Below are positions 29,597 through 39,264 of a stretch of 64,000 nt of DNA, one piece after another; the first letter of the stretch is position 1, and every line of letters starts with the position of its first letter. Under the pieces are notes generated by a model, which did no database searches, was not told where the DNA came from, and saw only the letters and a program-made list of their open reading frames with translations. The translations under genes and the position numbers were made by a program. The DNA comes from Streptococcus chenjunshii. Lineage in GTDB: Bacteria; Bacillota; Bacilli; Lactobacillales; Streptococcaceae. Location of the stretch: contig NZ_CP031733.1 in the NCBI RefSeq assembly GCF_003086355.1, forward strand, positions 1,488,001-1,552,000, written 5' to 3'.

Positions 29597-31114
29597 CTAT
29601 TCTCTTATCTTTTGGCTTAACAGCATATTAAGTTGAGATAGCCCTATCGAGGAAACGGTTATAATCGCTGGGAGAAATTGGATAAGGTAGCGTGTTCTTC
29701 CGCCTTCAAAAATCATCAAAAACAGCAAGCCGCCAAATACCGTAATCTGCATCCAGAGCTGAAAACCATTATTTAAACTGAAGAAGAAGCAAAAAGCGAT
29801 AAGACCGACTGAAACACCTATCCATATGATTTGCAAGAAAGCGCCATATAAATGATAATTTTCCCCTTCAACATAGACATAGCTTCTAATCCATCTGGCT
29901 AAAGCACTGTCCTGTATATTTTTCAACCACTTGACTGTCAAGCGCTGTTCCTCATTCATTACCCTTTCCTGAAACCAGCCAAAATTCCCTTCGCCGACGA
30001 TCCAATAGTATTTATAGAATAGGTGTCCAATAAAGGTCGTAAACTTATAATTCGCTAAGCGCTGCTTGATTTCGTCCAGCGCTAATTTATTTCTGTCACT
30101 GCCCGCAGACTGCCAAACCTCTTCAGAAATTTCTGAATGGACATTCCCAGAGTAAGTCAGCCCTAGATTGACATAATAGAGCATTGTACGGCTCATCTGC
30201 GGCTCATAATTGACAAAATCCTGTTTTTCTAAAGAAAACGCCAGAGCCCTATTCACCAAAACAAATGAGCAGGCAGCTATCAGCAGTACCTTCATATAGC
30301 TTTTAAGCCGTTTTGAATTTCTCTGCTTAATGACATAAGCGATTAGTACAATAGCGCCAGCAATGATAAAAATCATAACTGTCGGTCTGAAGCCATAGGC
30401 CAGTGCTAACACTGTTCCTAATAGAACTGCCCCTTTACTTTTCAGTTTATTTTTTGATATCAAAACTGCCAGTAGAATAAACAGACTGAGCAGAAACAGC
30501 GTAATAGCATCAGAGTAAGTATAAAGCTGCTGCGGCGAAAGCCCGAGAGTAAGAGCCATTAGCAGAAAGGAAACATCCGCTGTCTTTCTGTTTAACATCA
30601 ATTTATTTGATATATAGACAAAAACAATAGACAAATCAATAAAAAGTATGTTCCAAAATGCCAATGCCACAACTAAATTTTCTTTGGAAAAAAGATAATT
30701 AATCTTAAACCATACAACCAATAAAAAATTATTAGGGTTAAAAGATATATAGTCAGTAGCTGCAGCGTATTCTGGGTCAGTAGCAATTAAATAGACGATA
30801 GTTGTGTCCGCAGATGCCAGAGCTAAGCTGGAAAATGTAATCAGCAGCTGAAAAAGAGCTACACCTGCTAAAACATATAATTTATGAGAAACCAGAAAGG
30901 TATAGATTATCCTGCCGATGCTTATCGTTTGTTTCTTAAAATGAAAAGCCAAAAACAGCAGAATAACAAAAACAACTAACAGTTTCGCCAGAGCATCTGT
31001 TAAATGGGTATAATCAATATTTAAATACTGAAATGCAAAATAAACAGCAAAGTAACCCCATAAAACCATAAGAACAAAGAAAACTGAGTTTCCTATCTTC
31101 AATAACTTTTCCAT
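29597..31114 (-). CDS. Multi-pass membrane protein, probable GT-C glycosyltransferase of the RGP locus
   Basis: A 505-residue protein with about twelve hydrophobic segments and a large loop at about 305-415. The layout is that of GT-C enzymes that use lipid-linked sugars on the outer face of the membrane. In S. mutans the corresponding position of the SCC locus holds such a protein acting with SccN. The ATG at 31114 has GGAG five bases upstream; an ATG at 31126 overlaps the sccH stop (ATGA) and is also possible. It is the last gene of the rgp operon. Acceptor and sugar are inferred from context only. Confidence 0.7.
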   Translation of the reverse strand: MEKLLKIGNSVFFVLMVLWGYFAVYFAFQYLNIDYTHLTDALAKLLVVFVILLFLAFHFKKQTISIGRIIYTFLVSHKLYVLAGVALFQLLITFSSLALASADTTIVYLIATDPEYAAATDYISFNPNNFLLVVWFKINYLFSKENLVVALAFWNILFIDLSIVFVYISNKLMLNRKTADVSFLLMALTLGLSPQQLYTYSDAITLFLLSLFILLAVLISKNKLKSKGAVLLGTVLALAYGFRPTVMIFIIAGAIVLIAYVIKQRNSKRLKSYMKVLLIAACSFVLVNRALAFSLEKQDFVNYEPQMSRTMLYYVNLGLTYSGNVHSEISEEVWQSAGSDRNKLALDEIKQRLANYKFTTFIGHLFYKYYWIVGEGNFGWFQERVMNEEQRLTVKWLKNIQDSALARWIRSYVYVEGENYHLYGAFLQIIWIGVSVGLIAFCFFFSLNNGFQLWMQITVFGGLLFLMIFEGGRTRYLIQFLPAIITVSSIGLSQLNMLLSQKIRE

Positions 31115-31122
31115 GTTTCTCC

Positions 31123-33594
31123 TCATTTTATTTTAAAAAACTCTTCATAGTCAGAAATATAAGATTTTCCAACCGTAATATCGTACTGAATCAGCCTCAA
31201 ATCATTTGCAACTTCCTCCTCCTCTTCTGTCAGTTCCCCTTCTTTATCCACGCTGGCATTCTCAAGAACACTGGTTAATAAAGCATAATAAGGAGAGACT
31301 TTAGAATTTGTGTGAGCCAAAAGTTCAGCAGTGAAATCACTGGAATTAACCAGCGGATAATCCAGCTTCGCCGTCTCATGGTTGCTCCAGATAAAATAAT
31401 CTGTCAGGTACTGACTGTTTGGATCAGAAGCAAAGGCGCTGTCCGGATACAGACCCGGCAGATGATCCCCGTAAAAAACAACTGTCACATCTTCATCCAC
31501 TTCGGATAAGCTGTCCAAGAAATCCTTAGTTGCTGCATCCGTATAACTTAATAACCTGACATACTCTGTCAGCGCTCCGTTTTCAGATTCACTGAACCCT
31601 TCACCTGATGCAAGAATATCGGCTGGTTTGCCAACAGACCATGGAACATGGTTCTGCATCGTAATAACAGAGAAAAATTGACTTTCACCTGTTTTTAGCT
31701 GGCTTAAGATATTATTATATACCGTCTCATCACTGACACTGACACCGAGATCCTCAGGATTTTCAAAGGTATCTTTTGAATCGGAAGAAAAAATCAAAGT
31801 ATCGAATCCTAGCTGTTCATAGACTGTTTTTCGATTATAATTTTTGGCACCAGAGGGATGAAGTACAATACGGTTTTTAGCTTCAAATTGGTCACTGATA
31901 GAAGGGAAAATTGACATTTTCGGAACAACCTCAGTGTAGAGTGTAGAAACCGAAGAAGAAAAATTATAAAATGGAAGACCTGTCAAGGTTTGAAATTCCA
32001 TATTAGCTGTTCCACCGCCATAGCCATCAGAACGCATTAAGCCGCTGGTTGTCTGTGTTTCAATTTCCCGAACATTGGGCATAACATCCTGACTGACTGT
32101 TACACCGGCAACTTTAAAGGGATCGGAAAAACTTTCACTGAGAATATAAATAACTGTCTGATCTGAAATACTATGATCTCTGGTCGCATTAATCTCTTCA
32201 GCAAGACTTGTGTACTTTTCAGCGACCCGCTTGATACTCTCTTCACTGTAGTCTTTAGGTGTGTCCATTGTGGATTTCGTTAACTGCTTTGTCCAAACAT
32301 ACATTAGGGATTTATATCTGGCATTAACATCAAATCCCATCCATTCAATATTAGCCCAGTTATTTACCGTTGATACTACCGGTATACCGCCTGTAACCAT
32401 ATTGTTTTTTTCATTTTTAAAAATCAAAAAAACAAATAAGGACAGTCCCATCAGACTCGCTAAAATTGAAAAGCGAACACGCTTTCTAATAAAAATAGGA
32501 CCCGGCAGAAGCCTTTTTCTGAAGTAATAGTAGAAAGAACCTGTAGCTAAAAGCAGTAATACCAGATAAATAACAACCCTGATATTGACAGAACTCACCA
32601 GAAGATTAACATCCTGCAACCAAACGAAATCGGTAATCAGCAGCGGTTCATTTCGAAGCGATTCTTTTATAAAATTGGCTACCGAAATCAGTATGCCGGA
32701 AACTGTGATTAACAGCGTAGCTGAAAGATAGCGGTTGATAATGGCATAGACCATAATATAAACGACTGTGAGAAAAATAATCTGGTACAGAACGGCCCCT
32801 GGGAACACATAGGCTCCCAGTAATTCCGTATCGCCTTTTACCCCGTACTGGAGGCAGTAATTAAAGATAAGCGCTAAAGACAGACTGGTCATTAAACTCA
32901 GGGACAGGCTGGCTTTATTTCGCTTAAGATCCCTCAAAGCCTGCAAAGCAGTGATTGATAAAAGAATAACGAAAAAGATAATCCAAAGCAGATTGGATGT
33001 CAGATAAGAGATGAAATCAGCAACATTTCCTTTTTCAAAGTACTTCTCGGCAGAAGGAAGGAAACTGTGTAAAAGTTTGCTGTCATTGCAGATAATGGTT
33101 GCTAAAATCAGATAAAGTATCCGCCCTTTGGGCTGGTAGTCCAGTAAAACGGCTTCTAATTTAGGAAAATACTGCCTTTGTTCAAAGAGATACTGAAAAA
33201 GATAGCCAATAGCTACAACGGCTAAGATAGTCAGCAAGGCATTTCCTTCAAAAAAGCGGTTTTGGAACAAATCCCAAGGATTAAATTTTTTATTATTAAT
33301 ATTTCTGGTTACTAAAAGGAAATAGGAGACAAATAAGTAAATGAAATAGGAAATTCCCAGCTTGATAAAAAATCTTTTATTGATTTCCTTCGAAAAATAG
33401 ATGCCCAGCGCAGCTACCGAAACCAGATACACCAGAAACAGATAAAAACTGAGGCTGGCAAAAGGAGCCGGCAGTTCCTTTCCTGACAGCAAACTGCTGG
33501 TAACCAAGTACAAATTGATATAGAAGGTAAATATGAGCAGAAGAATATGCTGTAATACATTTACCCAATTTATTTCTTTTAAGTTTTTTCTCAT
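31123..33594 (-). CDS. Glycerol-phosphate transferase of the RGP polysaccharide (SccH/GacH-like)
   Basis: An 823-residue protein: about eleven membrane helices in the first 390 residues, then an extracellular sulfatase-fold domain. The active site shows YILSESFSDPF (Glu), GGGTANMEFQTLTG (nucleophile Thr) and VVFYGDHLPGL (Asp-His). GacH/SccH transfer glycerol phosphate from phosphatidylglycerol onto the rhamnose polysaccharide. Its ATG overlaps the rgpF stop (4 bp) and its stop overlaps the next gene, fixing it within the rgp operon. It differs from the LtaS-like protein at 14742 by having many more membrane helices. Confidence 0.85.
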   Translation of the reverse strand: MRKNLKEINWVNVLQHILLLIFTFYINLYLVTSSLLSGKELPAPFASLSFYLFLVYLVSVAALGIYFSKEINKRFFIKLGISYFIYLFVSYFLLVTRNINNKKFNPWDLFQNRFFEGNALLTILAVVAIGYLFQYLFEQRQYFPKLEAVLLDYQPKGRILYLILATIICNDSKLLHSFLPSAEKYFEKGNVADFISYLTSNLLWIIFFVILLSITALQALRDLKRNKASLSLSLMTSLSLALIFNYCLQYGVKGDTELLGAYVFPGAVLYQIIFLTVVYIMVYAIINRYLSATLLITVSGILISVANFIKESLRNEPLLITDFVWLQDVNLLVSSVNIRVVIYLVLLLLATGSFYYYFRKRLLPGPIFIRKRVRFSILASLMGLSLFVFLIFKNEKNNMVTGGIPVVSTVNNWANIEWMGFDVNARYKSLMYVWTKQLTKSTMDTPKDYSEESIKRVAEKYTSLAEEINATRDHSISDQTVIYILSESFSDPFKVAGVTVSQDVMPNVREIETQTTSGLMRSDGYGGGTANMEFQTLTGLPFYNFSSSVSTLYTEVVPKMSIFPSISDQFEAKNRIVLHPSGAKNYNRKTVYEQLGFDTLIFSSDSKDTFENPEDLGVSVSDETVYNNILSQLKTGESQFFSVITMQNHVPWSVGKPADILASGEGFSESENGALTEYVRLLSYTDAATKDFLDSLSEVDEDVTVVFYGDHLPGLYPDSAFASDPNSQYLTDYFIWSNHETAKLDYPLVNSSDFTAELLAHTNSKVSPYYALLTSVLENASVDKEGELTEEEEEVANDLRLIQYDITVGKSYISDYEEFFKIK

Positions 33595-35339
33595 GATCTC
33601 AATTTTTCCAAAGAACGTGTAATAATATATTTCACTGCCCTTGCAGGCCCTATGAAAATATACTTGAATGCTCCCTTGATACCTCCCATATATGTAAAAT
33701 CAATATAAGTATGCGGGGCACTGCTGCCGCGTTCATTATATAATTTATTATCAACAAAAGGGGTTAGTGTCACCGGATTTTGCGAGATTCTGAAATCATA
33801 ATGCTGACTCCAGGCGATATAGACAATTAAGCGCTCAATCGCATGTAGAATTGAATTCTGCGGCAGAGGTTCTGCCGGCACATCTTCATCCTGTAAGTCT
33901 AAGTTAAACAGAGGAGCCAGCGCATCATACTTAAACCAGACAAAAGTACCGTAGCTCATCACAAAAGTATGAAATCGATTAAAATCAATTGCCTTTTCCA
34001 GCTGCATCTGCTGCCAAAGCTTATTCATTTCCGGAGCAATCAAATGCTCATTCCAAGCATCAACAATCTTATTGTAACGGAAAAATGTTGGAATATCAGC
34101 AATGACAAGACCTAATTTATCATTGCCAAAATTAGCAATGATGCTGTCTGCCGGTTCAACCAGCATAGCAATCAGCTCTTTGCGCCAAGATTCTCCTGCC
34201 CAAAAGTCGGCTTCCTTAGACTTTTTAGTGTGGAAATGGCCGATATAATCATAAGCCTCCAGCTCGTTTTTAAGCTTAAGCAGCGGTAAAACATCGCGGC
34301 CGATATTGCCTGTCACAAATACTTCTGCTTTTTTAGAATGATCGGCCAGAACTGTCTGAATCTCTTTTTGTTTAGCCTTGCTGTCTGTCGTGATAAACAA
34401 ATCATAATCAAAATGAAATTGTTCAAAAGCCGATAGAAACTCTGGCAGCAAATCAAGATAAAAGACATGCAGATGGACAGCAATTTTTTTCTGAAGAGAC
34501 TGAGGCAGATCAGCTGATTTTAAATATTTTCTGCCCAGAAGATATTTAAAATCAGGATAATTAATTTCTGACATATGCGACACAATCAAATCTATTGGAT
34601 AAGCTGAAATGCGCTCAATTTCATCCAGCAAATAGGGCGTAATATGCTGGTTAGCATCGATAGCCTTTACTTTAATAAAAGGAACCTTATGAGCTAAAAT
34701 AGCTGTCGGATGGTAATAAGAAAAATCTGCGTGCAGCATATGCGAAGCATCTTCTTTAGTTGTATCAAAGACTGTCTGATAATGAAAACCTGCCGCCAAA
34801 AGTGTTGTGGTCACCTGTGTTTCATAATCGTTAATTACTTGCTGCACATCCGTATAATTTTGAATGCCGCTCCAAAAATCATGAAAGGCTGCTGACTGCA
34901 GCACCGCATGTTTAAAGGTGATAAAGTAACTTTGAATATGTTCTTTAAACTGCTTCGTTTGACGGTTATTGGTCAACCCCCAAAAGTCAACAGTTTCTTG
35001 CTTTTCATAATTGAGATAGTAATCTTTAATATCCCACAGCGGACCAAAACAGGTATCATTCATGACAGTCAGAACATCGTAATCTTTTAAATTATCAAAA
35101 CCGACATGATTCATTCCGTCACGCCATGCTGCAAAATCAAAACCGATATTTTCTCTCTGGATAAAATCATCCATCAGATTCTGATTTCTCAGTTTTTCCT
35201 GATCACTTGCCGAAACACTGCTATTGGTAATGAAGACAACTTTAGAAAATAAGGGACGCATCTGGGTCAGCTGATAATAAACATGCGAGCTGACACGATT
35301 ATATTTATTAAAATGCACATATAAAAGCAGTCTCTTCAT
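33591..35339 (-). CDS. rgpF: Rhamnan synthesis protein F (rhamnosyltransferase)
   Basis: A 582-residue cytoplasmic protein of the RgpF family, which extends the polyrhamnose backbone with dTDP-rhamnose. The N-terminal part (LLLYVHFNKYNRVSSHVYYQL, IGFDFAAWRDGM) and the central VTGNIGRDVLPLL, GHFHTKKSKEADFW blocks are family features. It overlaps rgpE by four bases and sccH by four bases. Full length. Confidence 0.93.
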   Translation of the reverse strand: MKRLLLYVHFNKYNRVSSHVYYQLTQMRPLFSKVVFITNSSVSASDQEKLRNQNLMDDFIQRENIGFDFAAWRDGMNHVGFDNLKDYDVLTVMNDTCFGPLWDIKDYYLNYEKQETVDFWGLTNNRQTKQFKEHIQSYFITFKHAVLQSAAFHDFWSGIQNYTDVQQVINDYETQVTTTLLAAGFHYQTVFDTTKEDASHMLHADFSYYHPTAILAHKVPFIKVKAIDANQHITPYLLDEIERISAYPIDLIVSHMSEINYPDFKYLLGRKYLKSADLPQSLQKKIAVHLHVFYLDLLPEFLSAFEQFHFDYDLFITTDSKAKQKEIQTVLADHSKKAEVFVTGNIGRDVLPLLKLKNELEAYDYIGHFHTKKSKEADFWAGESWRKELIAMLVEPADSIIANFGNDKLGLVIADIPTFFRYNKIVDAWNEHLIAPEMNKLWQQMQLEKAIDFNRFHTFVMSYGTFVWFKYDALAPLFNLDLQDEDVPAEPLPQNSILHAIERLIVYIAWSQHYDFRISQNPVTLTPFVDNKLYNERGSSAPHTYIDFTYMGGIKGAFKYIFIGPARAVKYIITRSLEKLRS

Positions 35340-36736
35340 TTTTTTCTCCTCAATAGGTTAATTAATTTGCTTGTAATCGTCCATCGGCGTGAATGCGTCA
35401 CAGCATTATATCGGATAACCATTTCTTCCAGTTCTTTTTTATAAGTATCTCTTTCTTTCGTGACACGCTGGTAATCTGTCTGAGAAAGTCTTAATTTTTG
35501 CAGCTCCGAACGGCTGGCATATAAATCCTCCGATAAGAGACGGATAAGGTAATTTTCCGACTGATGATCATCAAGATTAAACATAGTATACTGCAAAATT
35601 AAGCTTGGGCTGGTTACTCGCTCGGTATTATAAATAATCTGCGGATCAGAATCATTAAAGAAAAAAGCGTTTTTTATCTGCAAACCGTTCGTAAAAACAG
35701 GCAGCAGCTCAGTATTAAATTCTGGGTCAACCAGCTTAACCGTCTGGTAATAACTAGGAATTTCTGACAAATCAATCCGCAAGTGCTGCGTTCCTTTTGG
35801 CAAGTCAATTGTTAGACTGTCTTTTTCCTGAAGCAAAAACTCAGAAACCTGATCTTCAGAAAAATCATGATTCGCACCTGCATAATAAATAGTCACTTTT
35901 TGCCCATGAGCTGCAGCGGCACTAGGTTTAAAGTCTTGCGATAATAAAATTTCAAAATCGGTATGCTTATTTAAAAGAGTCAAAAAAGCTTTTTTATAAT
36001 CACTGTCCGGATATTTTTTAACATATTCAATCTGGGTTGCCAGCAACCTCTGAAAACGCCTGCGCAATTTTTCAACATTTTTGGTGCGAGAGTCCGACTC
36101 TGCATCCATGCGGTAAACTGTTGTAGCATCCGGTAAAAAACTTAAGCTGGTTTTTCGAAACAGCTCTAACTGCAAATTGAAAGTATCATCAACTGCATCT
36201 AAATCAATCATCTGATTGACTTCCAGCATAAGCTCCCGTTCCACCAGCCAAGTTGAAGCCATGGTCATCCCTTTCAGAGCCAGCATATCTTCATAGGTTG
36301 TAATCAAAGGAATAGCCTGATTAGCAAAGGCTTTGGCCTGGGTTACTTTCCCGCTGCTATCTACAAAATCAAAATCGGTATTAGACCATTTTGAATCTGG
36401 AGTTTTTTCCAGCAAGTCAACCTGCTTTTGCAGCTTACAGTCATCTATCCAGTAATCATCACCGTCACAGCGTGCAATATACTGCCCTTTAGCTTCCTGA
36501 CAGATGGTCACCCAGGTCTTAGCAATCCCCTGATTTTCAGTATGATAAAAAGCTCTGATTATTTCCGGATAGTTATCCGCATAAGACGCGATAATCTTTG
36601 GCGATTCATCCGTTGATGCATCATCAACGATAATAATTTCATATGGAAAAGAAGTCCTTTGACTTAAAAAGCTTTCAATGGCATCTGCAATCCAAGTACC
36701 CTTATTATAATTAGTGCAAATAATAGACACTTTCAT
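35336..36736 (-). CDS. rgpE: RgpE glycosyltransferase (GT2)
   Basis: A 466-residue family-2 glycosyltransferase: N-terminal VSIICTNYNKGTWI, IVDDASTDESP (about 36-46) and CDGDDYW (DxD site, about 91-97), followed by a beta-rich middle and a coiled C-terminal end (SRSELQKLRLSQTDYQRVTKERDTYKKELEEM not exceeding one helix). In S. mutans RgpE is needed for glucose side-chain formation. The true start is the ATG at 36736, with AAAGGAG upstream; a longer frame to 36814 reads into a repeat element. Two repeat elements (36757-37225) separate it from rgpD, interrupting an otherwise gapless operon. Confidence 0.88.
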   Translation of the reverse strand: MKVSIICTNYNKGTWIADAIESFLSQRTSFPYEIIIVDDASTDESPKIIASYADNYPEIIRAFYHTENQGIAKTWVTICQEAKGQYIARCDGDDYWIDDCKLQKQVDLLEKTPDSKWSNTDFDFVDSSGKVTQAKAFANQAIPLITTYEDMLALKGMTMASTWLVERELMLEVNQMIDLDAVDDTFNLQLELFRKTSLSFLPDATTVYRMDAESDSRTKNVEKLRRRFQRLLATQIEYVKKYPDSDYKKAFLTLLNKHTDFEILLSQDFKPSAAAAHGQKVTIYYAGANHDFSEDQVSEFLLQEKDSLTIDLPKGTQHLRIDLSEIPSYYQTVKLVDPEFNTELLPVFTNGLQIKNAFFFNDSDPQIIYNTERVTSPSLILQYTMFNLDDHQSENYLIRLLSEDLYASRSELQKLRLSQTDYQRVTKERDTYKKELEEMVIRYNAVTHSRRWTITSKLINLLRRKK

Positions 36737-36756
36737 TAAGCCAATACTCCTTTCAT

Positions 36757-36870
36757 AAGATACAAAGGCCGTTAAGAACGCAAAGTAAAAATAGGAGCCT
36801 GACCGCCGAGTCACTAAAGACTCAAGGGAGGGCTATCTTTTTTACACAGCGTTTAGGCCGTGTTCAGTTC
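36757..36870 (-). repeat. BOX-like repeat element, class 2 (R2a)
   Basis: A 114-bp element with AAGATACAAAGGCC and GGCCGTGTTCAGTTC arms. The inner stem is AACGC..GTAAAAA on the left and TTTTTAC..GCGTT on the right: a third compensating variant of the inner pairs. The insert resembles that of R1c but is shorter. The arm ends 20 bp before the rgpE ATG. Confidence 0.85.
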
Positions 36871-36874
36871 CATC

Positions 36875-37225
36875 AAGATACAAAGGCCGTTTAAAAATCC
36901 GTATGAAAAGGCGGTAAGCCAGAAATCTATGATTTCGTCTGCGCACCTCTGCCAAGACGGCTAGAAGGGTGCGGTCGGCTGCTAAGACGACAAAGCCTTC
37001 AGACGGCTACGGCTGGCGGTAAGTCCGAAATCTGTGATTTCGCAGACGCACCCCTGCCAGAATGACTAGAAGGGTGCGGCCGGCTGTTAAGACGGCAAAG
37101 CCTCCAGACGGCTACGGCTAGCGGAAAACCAGAAATCTCCGATTTCGCTTTCGCAGACGTGCCTCTGACAAAGTGACTAGATGGGCAGCAGACTGCTTGT
37201 TTTTATCCGGCTTGACCCTTTAAAA
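36875..37225 (-). repeat. BOX-like left arm with three 105-bp modules (R2b), right arm missing
   Basis: After the spacer CATC comes a class 1 left arm, then 105-bp modules starting near 36910, 37015 and 37120, the third degenerate. Each module contains GAAATCTATGATTTC-type small hairpins and GAAGGGTGCGG. No GGCCGTGTTCA arm follows before the rgpD stop, so this element is truncated or rearranged. Confidence 0.8.
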
Positions 37226-37234
37226 TCAGCCCCT

Positions 37235-38461
37235 CTATTCTGCAAATTCCCAAAGGCCGTTTCTCTGAATCAGGCCGCTGGCCGAGTCCATAGCTGACTT
37301 ATCATCAGCCTGAATATCAGTCCGGTTGAGGAGAATAACCGGCGTCTGTGCGGCTGAAGAAAAAGCCAGCATCTGCTCGTTTTCATCTCTCACAGTCACT
37401 TCCAGTTTGACCTTGATGTCATTAAGAGCCGATAAATCACATTCATAAGTGACCGTTTTATGACCGCTTCCCCTTGTAGGATAGTCCATAGAATTATCAT
37501 TATAAACCCAAATATTGCGGTCAATATCTGTTAAAGACAGAGCAATGTAAGTTGCTGTATCATCTAATACATCATAGGAAATCTGAAACTGTATTTTCTC
37601 ATCCGGCCTGATACGGCTGGCAGAAAGCAGTTTCACTTCTAAATTATCAACCTGAGGCGCTTTTGATTCAGCTGCTGTCTGCGCATCATCTTGATCAGCC
37701 TTTTCATCAATAACCTGTTCCGTATTATCAAAACTGTACTGATTGGCAACATCAAATGGTTCGCCATAGGCTTTTACTAAACCATCTTCAATTAAAACAG
37801 CACGGTTGCAATACTTCTTCACCGCTGCCATATCATGTGTAACCAAGATAGTTGTCTTACCACTGTTTTTTCGCTCTAAAAAGTAATCATTGCACTTGCG
37901 CTGAAATGCTTCATCTCCCACAGCCAGCACCTCATCGAGAATCAAAACATCTCCCTGTGCCTTAATAGCAACTGAAAAGGCCAGACGCACCTGCATACCG
38001 CTTGAATAGTTTTTAAGCTTTTGATTCATGAATTCTTTCAGCTCAGCGAAATCAACAATGTCATCATACATGGCATCAATCTCATCTGTTGAAAAACCGA
38101 GCAGAGCACCATTCATATAGACATTTTCTCTGCCGGTCAGTTCAGGATTGAAACCAACACCCAGTTCAATAAAAGAGACCAGTTTTCCATTAACCGTGAC
38201 TTTTCCTTTTTCCGGCACATAGATTTGTGAAATAATTTTCAAAAGTGTTGACTTTCCAGAACCATTTCGGCCAACTATCCCAAAGAAATCACCTTCTGCC
38301 ACTTCAAAGTTAATATCTTTGAGAACATGCTGTTCAGTGTAGCCTTTAATACCCTTAAAACGATTCACCATAGCTGTGCGTAAACTATGAGTGCTTTCTG
38401 TCGGTAATCGAAAATATTTACTGACATGATCAACTTTTACTGCAATATTTTTATCTGTCAT
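37235..38461 (-). CDS. rgpD: Rhamnan ABC exporter ATP-binding protein
   Basis: A 408-residue ATPase driving export of the lipid-linked rhamnan with RgpC. Walker A GRNGSGKST (about 63-71), signature NYSSGMQ (about 149-155), Walker B VLILDEVLAVGDEAF and the switch His in LVTHD are intact. Residues 270-408 form a C-terminal beta domain like the glycan-binding domain of Wzt-type exporters. Its ATG overlaps the last base of rgpC. Its stop is ten bases from the repeat array that precedes rgpE. Confidence 0.94.
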   Translation of the reverse strand: MTDKNIAVKVDHVSKYFRLPTESTHSLRTAMVNRFKGIKGYTEQHVLKDINFEVAEGDFFGIVGRNGSGKSTLLKIISQIYVPEKGKVTVNGKLVSFIELGVGFNPELTGRENVYMNGALLGFSTDEIDAMYDDIVDFAELKEFMNQKLKNYSSGMQVRLAFSVAIKAQGDVLILDEVLAVGDEAFQRKCNDYFLERKNSGKTTILVTHDMAAVKKYCNRAVLIEDGLVKAYGEPFDVANQYSFDNTEQVIDEKADQDDAQTAAESKAPQVDNLEVKLLSASRIRPDEKIQFQISYDVLDDTATYIALSLTDIDRNIWVYNDNSMDYPTRGSGHKTVTYECDLSALNDIKVKLEVTVRDENEQMLAFSSAAQTPVILLNRTDIQADDKSAMDSASGLIQRNGLWEFAE

Positions 38462-39264
38462 TAGAGAATCTCCGCAAATTTCTTGGATTGTTTATTAAAA
38501 ATTAAAAGTCCAATCAAAAAAACAAGGACTGGCAGAAGATAAGGAATCGCCACAATAGATTTATGATTAATCAGCTGCCAAATCGGCGTATTAGCAGGAT
38601 CAATCAGGAAATAACGTAAATCCTGAATGATCTGAGCAAGAGGATTGAGCATCATGAGTTTGCCGGCAACAATATTTCGTTCTGTCACAAAGGTAATCGG
38701 ATAAATAATCGGTGTCGCATACATTCCGGCCTGCATCACAACTTCCCAAATCTGCGATAAATCACGAAATTTTACAAATAAAGCAGATAAGATCAAAGCA
38801 ATTCCTGTTGCTAAAAGAAACAGTTCGATGAAAAAAGGAACAATCATAATAAGAGTCCAGGAAAACTGCACACCGTTAAATAAAGCAAAAATCATCACAA
38901 CAATCAGATTGATGCCAAAATTGATAGCAGCTCCGCAAATTGCTGAGACGACAATGATGCTTTTAGAAAAATGCAGTTTCCTCAGCAAATCCCCCCTCGT
39001 TACAATTGAGACCATTCCCATATTGGTTGCTTCTGAGAAAAAACCCCAAATAACATTAGCCAGCAAAAGAGCTACTGGGAAATGCGGGACATCACCGCCC
39101 AAGCGCAAAAAATGGATAAAGACAACATACATAATTGCGAAAAGCATCAAAGGCTTTAGAATAGACCAAAGGTAACCAATGGCAGAACCTTGGTAGCGCA
39201 GTTTAAAGTCTGTTTTTATCAATTCTTTTAACAAAATACGGTTTTTTCGACTAAATAAACCCAT
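38461..39264 (-). CDS. rgpC: Rhamnan ABC exporter permease
   Basis: A 267-residue ABC-2-type membrane protein with six helices; KTDFKLRYQGSAIGYLWSILKPL at the N-terminus (positions about 14-36) and the YATPIIYP segment are typical of polysaccharide/teichoic acid exporters of the TagG/Wzm type. It starts directly after rgpB and overlaps rgpD by one base. It works with RgpD to move the polyrhamnose lipid intermediate across the membrane. Confidence 0.93.
   Translation of the reverse strand: MGLFSRKNRILLKELIKTDFKLRYQGSAIGYLWSILKPLMLFAIMYVVFIHFLRLGGDVPHFPVALLLANVIWGFFSEATNMGMVSIVTRGDLLRKLHFSKSIIVVSAICGAAINFGINLIVVMIFALFNGVQFSWTLIMIVPFFIELFLLATGIALILSALFVKFRDLSQIWEVVMQAGMYATPIIYPITFVTERNIVAGKLMMLNPLAQIIQDLRYFLIDPANTPIWQLINHKSIVAIPYLLPVLVFLIGLLIFNKQSKKFAEIL

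Noticed and set aside
36737..36814. N-terminal extension of RgpE by 26 residues
   Set aside because: The extension is translated from repeat R2a; the ATG at 36736 has AAAGGAG and begins the usual GT2 strand.
36910..37200. T-box riboswitch, because of GAAGGGTGCGG
   Set aside because: The motif is on the strand opposite to the downstream genes, it lacks the T-box core, and it recurs in modules unrelated to amino-acid or tRNA-synthetase genes.
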